From: Prinsepia uniflora
Lineage: Eukaryota > Streptophyta > Magnoliopsida > Rosales > Rosaceae
Direction of reading: 5' to 3'
Assembly (NCBI GenBank): GCA_032719365.1
Contig: CM064873.1
Coordinates: 7,784,501-7,848,500 of the forward strand
DNA length: 64,000 bases
Position numbers and translations under genes: made by a program. Every line of letters starts with the position of its first letter. Within the stretch, counting starts at the first letter, position 1. This document shows, in pieces, positions 24,324 to 37,674 of the stretch. The notes under the pieces were generated by a model that saw only the letters and a program-made list of their open reading frames with translations, did not search any database and was not told the origin of the DNA.

Positions 24324-25332
24324 TAAGGATGAAAATATTGATATCGATGGATATATCGTTAGTCAAATTTACGGATATTTCGCCCCAAATATTGATATCG
24401 TTTACGGTAAACAAAAATAATGGAAATTCAATCTAAAAATTAGAAATTTGGAATGAAACTTTGGGAAAATCTTAAGTGTTCAATGATGGTTATATATAAC
24501 TAATAAAATTATAAAATAACTTTGATATAATAAATATATGGTGAATAATATGATTCTGACGATAACTAATAATATAAAATCTTAAATATAACTATAAATT
24601 GAAGTGAGTTACTATAATTGAAAGTTAAAATATTTAAAAACATAATAATAAACATACAAAAATTCATTGTAAGAAAAATAATAAAATAAGTTTAAAATTG
24701 GAAAAAAAAAAGATGAAAAAAGATGACCAGACTTTGTTAAAAAATTAGAAATAATGGATATATTTGAAATTGGACAAAAATGAAACAAAAAAAAAGACCA
24801 ACCTTTGTTGAAAAATTGGAAAAAATGAATAAAGGGAGAAAGTGGGGGGCGGGGGATTGGAAAAAATGAATAACAAGGGAGGGGAAAAAGAAATTGGGAA
24901 AAATGAATAAAAAGGAAAAGAGAAAAAAAACTGGAAAAAATGAATAAAAAGGAAAAGAGGAAAAAAAACTGCAGTTGGACAGGGGGGTCGAACCCGTGAC
25001 CCCTCAAACTTAACCCCAAAAACAACAAATGCCATCTCTGCTACGCTTCATTATTGTTATTTAACATCATTTAATATATAAGTATACACATTACCAGTCA
25101 TCCCTAACTTTCAGCCGGGTCTGCAACTCGAGTTTTTCAACCCGGCGGCATGACCCGACTCAATTTCTCTCGTTTTACGTCCGATTTTCACTAATTAATA
25201 GTGCATCTTCATCGCTTTGATCTTAGGAAAGGATATGTGGGCTCAAAACAAGACAATTGTTCCCCCCTTCTTATGTGCCGCCGGATTAAAATACCGAAAT
25301 TTCGGCGATATTTACCGATATTTTCATCAATG
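24324..25332 (+). mobile_element. ~1-kb non-autonomous TIR transposon, copy 1 (hAT-like)
   Basis: The ends are TAAGGATGAAAATAT and the complement of CATTGATGAAAATAT. It is flanked by AGTGCATG at 24316-24323 and 25333-25340 (8 bp, perfect). The subterminal regions carry repeated ATATCG-type motifs. The 8-bp duplication and the TAAGG/CAAGG end fit hAT elements; a 9-bp Mutator-type reading is possible. The whole unit recurs inverted at 56496-57571. The middle (24790-24975) is a purine-rich tandem repeat with units around GGAAAAAATGAATAAAAAGG; open frames there are low-complexity artefacts. No transposase is present. Confidence 0.75.
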
Positions 25333-25341
25333 AGTGCATGC

Positions 25342-26995
25342 CATTGTAATTTGTATCTGTTTACCACATGGAACATTATATGGTAATATGTTATTCTATT
25401 AAAAAAATTTAAATGTATATTTTTTTATTAATATAACCGTGCCTTATGAAAATTATTGAAGAATATAGACGACGACTACATAATAAATATTTAATTATAA
25501 AATATAATATTGTGTATGTTCTTATTCTACACTTAAAGAGCATAGGAATAATAATTATAAAATATTCTATTAGAATAATATTTACATCACACTTTGATGA
25601 TATTTTATTAATTTTATGTAAATAATTTTAAAATAATAATTTAAATAATATATAATTTTAATATAAATATAAAAATAATTCAATAAATTAAAAATAATAT
25701 AATTTTAATCGTGTATTGTATAATTATATAACGCATAATAAACCTTTTGTGTACTAAAATACCACTGTATTATATATATATATATATCAGATAAGACATA
25801 TACCTTTTTTTTCCAAACCAGAAAATATTTGTGGATTTTATGGACTTCGTAAATGTGCCCCACTTACAGTTAAAGTCAGGCGGTAACGGGCCGATGATTA
25901 CGGGACTAAGTGGGTCCTACAAACCACGTTCGATGTGATTTGAATCGCTCCTCAATGTCTTCTAGTTGCCATGGCCTATCAGGCATTAGGTGTGTGTGTG
26001 CGGGCACGCGCTTTTACTCTAGGCACCCACCCACGCTAGTGCATTTCCATATTTTTGAGTTCCGATCGTGCCCCCATGAAATCTTCTGTGGTCCCTATTG
26101 AGTCTCCTCAAATCACAGCCGCTGATCATGCCTCCACTTCAGACTGACTCAAAGTAAGTCTTTCTTCAGCTCGAGTCCAGATCTAAACAAACCCTTTTAC
26201 TTTTCTATTTGTACCCAATTGAGGATTCAACAAGTTTCTACATCACACATTTGCTCTTCGCCTAAATACCCCCTTACCTCTCTTCCTTTGTGATGTCACA
26301 ATGCCTCACAAATGAGCTCTAGTTTGCTTCCCATGTCATCTAAATTACCTCTTGTGCAAGTCTCTTTTCCTAAAATATAAAACAAACTAGATTACATTAA
26401 ATGTGATTAAAAAATTGTATAAATATGGTGAGTGGTGGATTCTTACTTTTTATACAAATTTACAAGTTCAAAATAGTCGAATTACTTGTGTTGTATATTA
26501 ATTCAGAAGGGTCACATATTATTCTATTGATGTACATTGTAAATATCACTTCACCATTATTTTAATGGCGAATTTCGAATTCAACTTTGGGAAAAATAAA
26601 ATTGATATCCATGTATAATCTATTCTCTCAATATGTATATATCAGTATATGAAAATCCGACGTAATACAAAAGTAAAGTTCAACCACCCTATAGTCTATA
26701 CTATCCAAAATTTATGGTCAAATATTCAATTCATTAAAAAAAATCGAAATAGAACTTTGTTAAAAATTGGACCTTTTTTTTCCATTATTATAGGAAAGCA
26801 ATAAGGAATTGCGCAAATATAACTACATTTTAGAACTCATTCATCGAATTAGTAGAACAACCTAACCTCCCAATGCATAAATCAAGATTCAAGATTCAAG
26901 ACCCCCACATGGATGCTCCTAAACCGATCTATAACTCATGGCGCTGGGCATTCCTGTAGCGGACCTTGCCGACATTCAACCTTGAAATCTTCATT
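25342..26995. other. intergenic sequence, no gene seen
   Basis: Very AT-rich at 25390-25790, then mixed composition. I see no convincing gene, RNA or transposon end. The last ~75 bases form the left flank of the Tat insertion. Confidence 0.6.
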
Positions 26996-27000
26996 CCTGT

Positions 27001-27628
27001 TGTTGATGCAAAAAATGTGGCAATTTAGGGAGCAAATGCTGCTCTGCCACGTGCCCTGTGTAAACCTGAAAAGGAAGGAAACTGGTCGGTCGGTCATAGT
27101 ATAGGTACCGGTGTGGTACCAGCCCAAAGGTACTCCGACGCCCAAGTCAGTAGTCGGTCTAAGGTGTAGGGTAAGTGGTGGAAAGTAAACTGTAAAATTA
27201 GTAGTGAACAGTAATTTGCTTAGTTACTTTTGTACGGCAAATGGACCCCCTTTGTATGGGTGTGGTGAATATAATAATTGTATTCTCCTGATGTGGGACA
27301 AATGTCAATTGTTGTGGGACTGACACGTGGAGGTGTCATCCAGACCCGACTAGGGTTTGTTCGCATGAGTGGGCTTGGACCCCTTGGGCTTGTGCTAGGC
27401 TGTAGTGTTGGGCTGATTCACCGACCGACAGGAGCTAGGCCTCCAGAGCCGGCCAATGACATGGTGTTAGAAGAGGGTTGGGCCTCTAGGTCGGTCTGGG
27501 CCGACATGCCGAGCTTGGCAGAGGGCTCGGCCTCCAAGATTGGTCCGGATTGGTACTATTTTGGTAATGGGCTGGGTCTGCAGTCAGTATAGGCTTCATG
27601 CTCGGTCTGGGCCGATATGGTATGAACA
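27001..27628 (-). repeat. Tat 3' LTR
   Basis: 628 bp from TGTTGATGC to GTATGAACA; about 92% identical by eye to 53926-54553. Confidence 0.93.
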
Positions 27629-27645
27629 AAAGTCCCCTAAGTTCG
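27629..27645 (-). promoter_or_regulatory. Tat polypurine tract
   Basis: The minus strand reads CGAACTTAGGGGACTTT directly before the 3' LTR; the purine core is AGGGGA. Confidence 0.55.
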
Positions 27646-28016
27646 TGATCGAGGTGGAATTTCTCGGTTGGGGACTTGTAAAAAGAGTGCTCCAGACCGG
27701 ATGTACATGCCTTCAGTCCCCCAAGTCCCCCAGGTGAGGGATTGAAACGAGCGGATGAGTCGGTCTGCGCGGGCGGGAGAAGTCGACGTCAGTAGGTGTG
27801 GCAATCGAGGAGCCGCCTACGCCATGGGTCAGTGGACATGACAGTTGAAGGAATCGATGAGCCGTCTGTGTCGCGTGTCCGTCGGTGGACGGTTTGAATT
27901 CCCGACCGTTGGTTGTCAACAGGTATTTATGGACATGTGTGGCCCGTGGGGGACAGCTGGCAGCGGTAATAAATGTCACGCGGAATAAGGTGACACTTCA
28001 ATTACCCACCTGGGCC

Positions 28017-28025
28017 TATAAATAG
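28017..28025 (+). promoter_or_regulatory. TATA box upstream of the antisense extra ORF
   Basis: TATAAATAG within CCTGGGCCTATAAATAGTGG, about 330 bp before the ORF start at 28352 and on the same strand, so the extra ORF may have had its own promoter. Confidence 0.5.
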
Positions 28026-28351
28026 TGGGTGAAAAAGTATTTTTTACTCCTTTCACTTTCCTGTAACTTGTTGGTGTGTTTTTTGTCTGTGTCGAGGCGA
28101 TTTTCGACGAGCAATCCCGATTATTCACGGTGGTACAAGCTCCGGTGAGGACTTTTTGTCTGTGAATCATCAGGTATAACTTCCGGCCTTCCCCTCCGTT
28201 GACTTGGTTTTTTTATATTTTTCTTGTTTATGTCTGGCGGATGAACTATGGATGAACTGGGGTTTGGACACGGGTCAATCCTGGTAAAATACGGGTCGGT
28301 GTTCAAGAGGTGTTTTCTTTTTTATCTTTATTCCCTGTTCGCACTGATGCG

Positions 28352-30429
28352 ATGTCTGAGAGAGATAGCCAATCCAACGAAGTGCGGGACTACGACGAGG
28401 GGGAGCAACAAAGCTCTTCGGTAGATGGGCGTACTTCGGTGGAGGGTACACCAACGAGGCGAGAGGCCCAAAAACCCACCAGAAGTGACCATACCGGGGT
28501 GTCAGCGTCTGGCCGGTCGAGGGTTGAGAACACTCCGACCAGTAGGAAAGGGTCGGCCAGTGCGAGTACAGCTCGGGCTGCTGAGGTTCTGACCGAGGAG
28601 GTTGACACCGTGGTGTGGTCGATAGACGCATACGAGAGCCGAGAGATGGAAGCGTCGGTGAAGAAGATCCGGTCATCATGGGGGTACCAGAGGACGTAGA
28701 TCTGCTGGTGGTCGGTCCCACCGAGCTTCCAAGCGAGGCCCCAGAGGGATGGGCGCTGTTCTACACCGAGCTGTACAGTCACGGCATCCGACTGCCCTTG
28801 CACCCGTGGCTGAGGAAGATGGTCCAATGGCTGGGCGTGGCCCTCGGTCAGCTGAACCCGAATGTCTAGATCATTCTCGTCAGTCTGTATGCTGCCTTCG
28901 CCAGATCTGGGGAAAAACCACCGACCTACGCCCAGGTCGTCCATTTGTACTAGTTTGCGTAGCAGCAGCAGAGCAGGGGTTGGGTGCATGCTCGGTGTAA
29001 GGATAAGATGACGCGGGGGGAGTTCATCTATGGCATACCGTCCTCCCAGAAGACGTACAAGAATAAATTTATTTATGTCGGGGGGAACTGGAGAGGACGG
29101 GGTATACCGTCGTCATTTCAGGATCTGGGCACCGAGGGTTGGTCTTTGCTTTGTTGTAATTAAATTATAATTTATTTATAGTTCGGTGTTGAAGTGGCTG
29201 ACCAATGTGTACACTGTGCATGTACTCTTCCCGAGGTGATCTCCACCATCGAGGAAAGGAAGGCCTGTGAGCGGGTCAGGAAGGTGTGTATCGCTCTGTG
29301 GCGTCACCGGGACGTGCTTCGGGTACCCCGACTGTTGCACGAGGTCGGTCTGATTCCCAATCTTGGTAAGTGACCCTGTCGTTGTACTTTTTTTTTTGTG
29401 CTGACACTTGGTTTTCGGTGCAAGTCATCCCTAAAGACGTCAAGAAGCGGATTGAACAAGCGGCTGAGGAGGCAAGAGCAAAGGGAAAAATTTCTAAGTT
29501 GGAAGAGCAAAGGAAGGTGGCCGGGTCGGCTAGTTCTGCCCATAAAAGGAAACAGGCCCCGGATGCTAGCTCGGGAGCTCAGAAGTCGCCTGATTTCAAT
29601 CCACGGGGCCGAAAGGCTTGGCCGACTGTTCGGTGTTGACGGGGGGAAGAAAATAAGGAAGTGCCAGTTGAAGAATCTGAAGTTCGTGTCAGTGGCCATC
29701 CTTGCTCCGCCGAACTCAAACCCCCAGTGCACCGAGCCAGCGGTCGTGACTCTAGTGATCGATCTGGAGGAAGGCTGGGAAGATCCCGAGCCAGTGGTCT
29801 TGTCTGACGCCCCGGTGAGCATCACGGTCAAGGAGAATGAGGTCGAGCAGGAGAGGCAGGTCTGGAGCTCAATCGCCAAGACTGCGGAGGAAGTGAGAGC
29901 TCGGGTCACCATTCCTGACCCGACCGAGATGACCTTCCCGGAGCCGCCGTTTACCTTTTGGGGAGTATCACTGCCGCAAAAGACCCCATCGACCGGTCCC
30001 TAGCCCAAGGCGCACTTCTGCAGCAGGATGTGTGCCCAGGAAGTTCGAGCCCTCGCAGTCGGTCCCACCGCGCCCTTCTGAGGCTGCTTTGCTTGCTAAA
30101 TAGCCGTTATAGCAGTACTCAAGTCGGGGTGGCCCGCTTTCCAGAGGAGACAGGTGGGAGGATACTCCTACCTCAGTGCGCGAGCGGATGCAGCCGGTGG
30201 TGGATAACATGGCGGCGGGTGCTTCTAAGGAGTTGTGTGGTCTGGGTACTTGCTCCGGGGAAGCGGTCTCCGAGCGGCTATTCAGGTCTCTTACTACGGC
30301 CCCACACGTATGTTGCTCGGGGTACCTTAACTTGTACTTGTGTTCTATTTTTTGGTGCTTTTACTAACTCGTGTGTGTTGGTTCAGTCCCTTGGTCGGTT
30401 GTCCGCCAGCTACTCTGATGCTCTGGACC
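28352..30429 (+). pseudogene. antisense additional ORF (aORF) of the Tat element, N-terminal part
   Basis: Plant Tat elements often carry an extra ORF of unknown role, in either orientation, besides gag-pol. The ATG at 28352 gives an acidic, Ser-rich start (MSERDSQSNEVRDYDEGEQQ). After a frame change near 28650 the conserved body follows: LPSEAPEGWALFYTELYSHG, LHPWLRKMVQWLGVALGQLN, stops near 28869 and 28948, then GEFIYGIPSSQKTYKNKFIY near 29020-29080. A likely intron (GTAAGT...GCAAG, 29366-29424) precedes VIPKDVKKRIEQAAEEAR, a Lys/Ala-rich helical stretch. A further frame change near 29610 leads to DLEEGWEDPEPVVL. The frame is cut at 30429-30434 by the TR-GAG element and resumes at 41910. 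No enzymatic motif is recognised. Confidence 0.75.
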
Positions 30430-30434
30430 GAGCG

Positions 30435-33400
30435 TGACAGGACCCGTCCCAACTGGACGGCAAAAACCGTGCCCGGTCCTGCTCCCGTCTGACAAGTCAA
30501 CTAAAGGTCCGAAACTACCCTTCAGTGCTTGCCATACAAGGGATGTTTACGCGGATTTCTGCTGCTGTCACTCCCTCACGATCAGTCCCGATCGTCGTAC
30601 CAAGGCCTGGAGGGTCACAAAACAGAAAAGGTGTGAGTGGACAAAAATGACCTCTTATAAAAACATTTATCAAAATACATTCTTACCCTCCAGTTTTCAC
30701 AAACTTGCATGCATATCGTAAAACATGAGTAATAGTATGAAATCATTCAAGTATGAACAGTGGACCGATAAAATCAATACATATTTTCCCATGGTCCACA
30801 AAACTCATGTTCATCAAATCAGTTCATGTTATAAAACATCAAATCCCGGCTCTCAGGCCAAAACATGTGAAAACATAATCACTGGCCACAAAGACCAAAA
30901 ACTCGTACTCAATACCAGTACTTCATCACAAATAACATCAATGACAGGACCCATCCCAATCCCCCCGGGATTAGTGCGGGATGACCCTGCTCCCGTCTGA
31001 CACGAAGTGTCAGACAAGTGATATTTCCAACCTTTGCCCTCCCGGGCTATCAGAGTACGCCAGGATCCGGAGGAGACATGTGATATCTCGGTCTCTGCTA
31101 CAGTCCACATCCGATGTCAACCTGAAGGGCAGTCAAAACATTAAAAACTGTGAGTGGACAAAACAAAGAGTTTATAAAAACATTTAATAAGGAAGACATT
31201 TGTACCCTCCACTAAAAAGCATGCATGCATTCGAAAACCATTTATCCAAAACAACCATATGTGGGACTAAGCCCAAAGCAGATATAAACTAAGGTCGAAA
31301 GGACCACAATAAAAACGACCATACGGGCCACTGCCCAAATCCTGTGCACACCTGTACACACCACATATCATATATCATATATCCATCACATACATATATA
31401 TAAGTCACACAACCAATCCTGTCACGGTATCCAAAGCTACGCGTGCGCTACCCGGGTCTCAATCCGAGTCATCTCAAAGTCAAGGTCAATATCCGTAGAC
31501 CACTGACCCTACCCGAGGTAATAGTAACCATAGCCTTCCTGAGAGTAAGGAACCCAACTGGGGGGTGACTCCACTCAGTCGGTGCTCCGTGACTACTCCG
31601 GGGTCCACCCAGGCCAACGACCCTCCCCGGAGGAGATAGTAGAACATGTAAAGGAAGGTAGACGAACATATATATACATAACATAAACATTCATGACCGG
31701 TTCCCCTGAACCGTCATGAATCCATAATACCCATAATCAGGTAACATGCTGGTTCCCATAAACCGTCATGTACCGTAATAACCAACAAGGGTTCATGCCG
31801 GTTCCCATAAACCGTCATGAACCTGGGAATCCATTTAAGGTTCCCTGACCTGAAATCAAAACCGTAAAGTGACTGGGTCTCGTACCCGAACATAGGACAT
31901 CAGTTGGACACCGTGCCCGATATCTGAGGTCATATGCCCGAGACAAAACCAAATGGGTCTCATACCCGAGTTTATCCTTTTGAAATCCAAATCCAATTCA
32001 TTTAAATCAATAAAGAAATACAGACCCGTATAAGCACCGTATAAGGCCGAAACCTCGAAATACGTGCTTATACGTAACCACATACAAATGCACCCATGGC
32101 ATCATCAAACAAGTAAATAAACATATAATAAACATTTATGCATGCACCAATTTAGAAAACAAGGTCCACTCACAGACCGTCCGAGCTGCCGCCTCGATTT
32201 GCGTGCCATACGGCTCCCCGAGCCGATCACCGTCACCGGGACTCCCAAACCGGGTAACCGTTCGGGTTTGGGTCTCGGCCGTGCACGGTGGCTCCCTCTT
32301 GGCCGGCCACCATCATCCTCAGTCCTTCCCTCACGTCTGGTCTCCGTCCTGGCCGAATTGGGGTTGGGTTGGCTGGGTTTGGGTTGCACGAAGATGGAGA
32401 GAAAAGGGTGAGATCGGGTGGGTTTGTGTGTGGATGAAGAAATGAAAATGCACGGGGATGGGTTTGGTGCATGAGTAGGTGAGGTTGGCCAGTGGATGGG
32501 TGACAAGTGTCACTCATCCATTGGTTGCTGAAAAGTAACTGGACTCACTAAAGACAAACTGCACTTTTTGTCTCGTAAAACGTGCCGTCGTGAATAGTAA
32601 CCGGGAACTTCCGTGAACCGTAACTTCGCCGTCGAACGTCCGAATTCGACGTGCCGCCTGTCTACGGATTCGTATCGTCCTTATCTACGTAACGGTCTTC
32701 GGCCCTCGGCCATCGGACCTCCCGGTCAAAAAGTCAACTTTTGACCTCCTATTCACCCAAATTACCAAAATGCCCCTAAACTTCCGAACGTCATAACTTC
32801 TTCCTCGAACGTCGGAATTGAACGTGCCACCTGTCTATGAACTCGTCACGTCACAAACTACGTCACGGTCATCAGTCAAAGTCCATTTGACTGCCCGATT
32901 AAAAAGTCAACGTTTTGCCACCATCAGGGGCAAAACGGTCATTTCGCATCGTTCGTCCGATTTCGCTCTACTAATCACAGATTAGCCTCACTAATCGTGA
33001 TTAGTCACTAATCTAATCATGAAATTCGGGACGGGTCGTTACAATCAATCAGCACTAATCACAAGTGCACAATAAATATATCAATCCAATCAATCCGCAC
33101 TACTCACAAGTGCATAAAATGTCACAAATCACATCTGCACTACTCACAAGTGCACAATCAATCAAACTGCACTACTCACAAGTGTTGCACTACGCGTAGG
33201 CCAATATCCAGTCACTCTCTCGAGAACAGACACCTCTGGGCTCAACCCCCTCGGGCTCAGTCACCTCTGGGCGAACACATCCCAAGGCTCAGACACCTCC
33301 GAGTGGTACATCCAGGCTCAGTTTCATCCGAGAAGCTGACTACCATAGGATCAACTCCCGATCCTACAATCACATCCCCCAAGCTCCGGTCGTCTGGGTA

Positions 33401-35839
33401 ATCCCCCCAAGCTTCGACCGTCTGGGAATATCACAATCACCATGAAAACCATCTCGGGAATTACATCCCAAAACATTTCAATCAACTCTTGTCTTCATAC
33501 AAAGTCAAGATCATTCCCGACTGGGTCTCAAAGCCCAAAATACCATTTACACTTACTTCTTTAAAATCACCTTTTAAAACAATAGAATAATCCGGAAATC
33601 ATCATTGACTCACCAACCAAGTCAAAATATCATTTAAGAAATCATTTAAACTCCGGACCTAGCCCAAAACATCATTGGCACGTTCCTCGTAAAACGTGTC
33701 CGAAAGACTAATTAAAATAATCATAAAATCACAATAAATCATTAATTTCACAAATTCACAAGTGACTCCAAATCCGAGTCAAAATCACTATTCACTTGAG
33801 TTCTCACGCCCAAAATATCATTATCACGCAAATCCATGCGTTGCAACCTCCGTTGCCATTTTCACGTAAATCCACGAAATTGACCCTTGACTCATTCCCG
33901 AGTCACCACATCATTTTTCAATCCAAGACTCAATAATCCGAGTCCAAACATTATTTTCAATCAATTTCAATCCCGGACTCATAAACCAAGTCCAAACATC
34001 ATTTTCACCAAATTTCGTAATTTCTTGAAAATCGTGCCCAAAATAATAATATAATAATCATAAAACCGAGAAATTACCGGATTGAAACATCAATCATGCC
34101 AAAGCAAATATAATCATATAAAAAGGCTTTAAAATCATATATGCATGTATCACGGTTAGAAAACAAAGTCCACTCACACACACCGTCCAAAACGGTCCGT
34201 TTCCGAGCTGCACGTTTTTCCGTAAATTCTGGAAATCACAACTCCTGTCCAAAATCATTATAGAGGGTTACTAACATCTCAAAATACATCATATAATTTT
34301 TCCCAATTTTTCCGGAATTTAAATACGTATTTAACTCGTAAAACAAAACTTCGGATACGCAGAACATTATCGAAACAATATCCGATTTCCTCGAAATTAA
34401 CGTTAAAATGTTCGTTACACTGAGAGGATCAAAAGTCATGTTGACCTCACCTTGAGACTAGGCCGGACGCGACCTCACGCGCCGCCGTGAGTGGCTGCGC
34501 GTGAAACCCACGCGCCAGCTACAGTGTCGTCGTTCATACCCGTTTGTCTGGTAAACGGGTCGCTTAACCCGCGAACAGAACCGGTTGGTTCTCTGTCAAT
34601 TCGACACCGAATTCAGCAATTCAAACGTCCATTAGCATCGAATTAGTTTCAATTAGGGATCTGTGGACTTAATTACAATCGAACTTACCTCAAACCTCAC
34701 GATCACAGTTGATCATTCGAAGGACATCCGGCCACTGTTCATCATTCGAACTCCTTCTTTTTCAATCGATTTCCTTAAATTGATTCAACCAGAAGCTTCA
34801 ATGAACTCAGGTAAACATTTTCCCCAACTCAATTGAATCAATAGAAGCCTCAAACTCCACGACTCAAGCTCGAATCGTGCATACTGATACCAGACCCGTT
34901 CAAAGCCAAATGGGCCTCAATTCTTCTCGTTTTTGATCTGGTTCCACTCATCTCAACCTCAGGAAGCTACTTCTAAGCTCCAATTCGATCATCACGGCTC
35001 AATTCATTCATTTCGAATTTTCCTCCCAATTTTCTAAAATCCGAATTCCCAGCTCTCAGCTCTCAATCAATCCCTCGTGTTTCCCAGTTGAGTTAGTCTC
35101 TGAATTCTCTCCATTTTTCATTCTCACGTTCAGTAGCTAGGGAGAAGATCAAGGGTGGGAGAATTCTGAATTTGGTTGTACACGGGTTAAGAAAATAGGG
35201 AGGTTTAATGGAAATTAAGATTAATTAATTAATTTAATATAATAAAACATAATAATTAGGTCTCCCCCAAAAACATGGATCTGTGTTTAGGCCTGAATTT
35301 AAGGGATGAGTGACACTTGTCACTCATCCAAGTGTGTTCAGTCACCGGGTACTGTTCATATTAAAATATTATTTTAATCCCGGTTCGTTCGGTTAATCGA
35401 GCTCGATTCCGTGACCATAACTTCGTCGTCGAATCTCCGATTTCGGCATGCCGCTTGTCGTTGGATTCGTATCGACGAGACCTACGTAACGGTCCTTGGC
35501 ACTCGTCCATTGGACTTCCCGGCCAAAAAGTCAACATTTGACCCCTAATATGCCAAATTACCAAAATACCCCTCAACTTCCGAACATTATAACTTTCACC
35601 TCGAATGTCGGAATCGAACGTGCCACCTGTCTATGAACTCGTGACGTCCTGAACTACGTCACAGTCATCGGTCAAAGTCCATTTGACCCCCCGAACTAAA
35701 AGTCAACATTTTGCCCACCCTAGGGGCAAAACGGTCATTTTGCACGTTTTGTCCAATTTCACTCAACTAATCCCCGATTAGTCATTCTAAATCATAATTA
35801 ATTAATATTTAATCCCGATATTCGGGACGGGTCATGACA
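30435..35839 (-). repeat. TR-GAG 3' LTR (contains a solo LTR)
   Basis: Homologous end to end with 38607-41904, apart from the insert at 30952-33043 plus its 5-bp duplication. It ends GGGTCATGACA, where the partner ends GGGTCATTACA. TGACG/CGTCA pair at 35642-35661. Confidence 0.9.
30952..33043 (-). mobile_element. solo LTR inside the TR-GAG 3' LTR
   Basis: 2092 bp from TGACAGGACCCATCCC to GGGTCGTTACA, flanked by ATCAA (30947-30951 and 33044-33048). The uninterrupted site is seen in the partner LTR near 39110. It is the same subfamily as the solo LTR at 4787-7991 but about 1.1 kb shorter. It carries a variant TCACG/CGTCA pair at 32846-32865. Confidence 0.93.
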
Positions 35840-35853
35840 ACCTTCCCCCCTTA
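35840..35853 (-). promoter_or_regulatory. TR-GAG polypurine tract
   Basis: The minus strand reads TAAGGGGGGAAGGT directly before the 3' LTR. Confidence 0.75.
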
Positions 35854-37670
35854 AAGAATTTCGTCCCCGAAATTCCAACTATCAGTATTCCACAACTACC
35901 TCGTGGAAAACAAATGGGCCTCACAATATGTGTACACCTGTACACCCACTAGCCAACGTAGAACTCGTCTGCACTCAGACGTCACATCACAGATGCACGT
36001 CGTACTGCCTACACTCGACCACCTTAAGTGAAATTGATCTCCAGAAATTGGCAATGTCACCATTAAGCTGACTCTTTCAGCTTGACGGCCCCACGTACTC
36101 ACTAATGTGCCCTGACCTTCGCTCTCATCGAGAGTCACCAAAACTCACTTGTCAGCCCATGCCGACACTACAAGCCAAAATGTCACCACCAAGCTTTACC
36201 ACTCTAGTAAAGCGCTAATCAGTAACAAATCAGTGACAACACATCATACTACAACGTCCGTCAATATAGAACAAGATCAACAACATGATCTCACCTCGCA
36301 TGGCAAACTCAATCCTGCGACAAATACCAACAGCAGTAACCGCAACTGTCACCCCCTCAGCGATCCCAGATGCTGGTAAGGTCACGACAAGGTAACCTCT
36401 CGCCGCAAAGCAACTTGCGGTCACACTAACCACCAACTCACTCAATTAGATGGTGTAACTGGAACACATTGAACACCAGCCTAGCAGTGATCACACAACT
36501 CAACACTAGAGTTATACTAGCCAACCATGGCTAAGAGCACCTGCTCAAACAATCAATGAAATCATCAGAATTACTCTGCCCAGTGCATCGTGTTCAATGT
36601 CCAGTTCACGTTCACAACCCATCCAATGGTATCAGGATTAAGCCGACTACCAACACGTTCACCAACGTACTACTGGTATAACCCGTATACCGTCACCCGA
36701 CACCACAAGTCTGCAAAGTATCGTACCCCAAACCATGTACAAGGTACATACATCTATCCCTTGACCAGACTACAACCACCTAGGTCATAGCCAAACACGT
36801 TGCAATAATGGAGTCCATTTGTCCAAATTGATACTCCCTCCATCATCTATTTCTAATTCCAAATCCGAATTCTCAATTTCGTAAGAAATCCCGAATCCAA
36901 CCCAGACATCACATTTTTAATTTATGTCCAAACTCGAATCCGAAATCATTATTCTGTAAGCTAGCATTTGGAATAATCATTCCGCACCCAAATCCAGTAT
37001 TCCACTTTCAAGTTCCAAAATCGAATCCTGAATCGTCATCCAGAAATTCGATTCCAAAACCCGAAATCTCGTTCACGTCCACTCGGACACAACCAAAACC
37101 GAACCTATCGGTTACCAGTTCAAACGAGTAACACATTACATCCGATTGACTTCATAAGGAAGCCAATCCCATCAGTCACAACTCTAAGGTTGACCAAATT
37201 TGACCCCGTCGGAAACCTACTCGCTCGAGTATTATACCATAAGGGGCTCCACTTCGAAAAGAAGTTCAGTCCCGCCATTTACGACTCACATACCGGAGTA
37301 AGAGTGACAAACTCTCTACCCAACTGGATCATCAGGATTACGGTCCAGATCCATCACTACGTCAGTCGACCATGAATGCTCACCGTGTCAACCAATCTCC
37401 TCATCTAAACAGATTAGTCAACGACGGGATACGCCGAGACTGTGGGTTTCCTCCACTTACCTCGTATCTATCCTTGCCATCCCACCTAGGGAAAACCAAG
37501 GATGATCCAAAACAATAACACCAATATTCATCCTCGGGTCAAGTTTATTCTGGGCCCAACACGCCCATCTACAAACCAAACCGTTAACAAAAACAACCAT
37601 CCGGACCCTCACTAGTCCGACACATTCAAAACACATGATACAATATTACAACACAAATGGACAATACAAA
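35854..37670. other. non-coding internal region of the TR-GAG element
   Basis: About 1.8 kb between gag and the polypurine tract, where pol would normally be. Rich in CAC/ACC on the plus strand. All frames are broken and no protease, RT, RNase H or integrase motif was found on either strand. Confidence 0.75.
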
Positions 37671-37674
37671 CTAT

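Noticed and set aside
24612..25035. Phe/Ser-rich frames, also at 56813-57221
   Set aside because: Produced by the CT-rich tandem repeat of the ~1-kb transposon; low complexity with no family match.
27278..27737. Plus-strand frames in the Tat LTR, also at 54218-54545
   Set aside because: LTR sequence; the frames differ between the two copies and the pairing with LTR ends explains the region.
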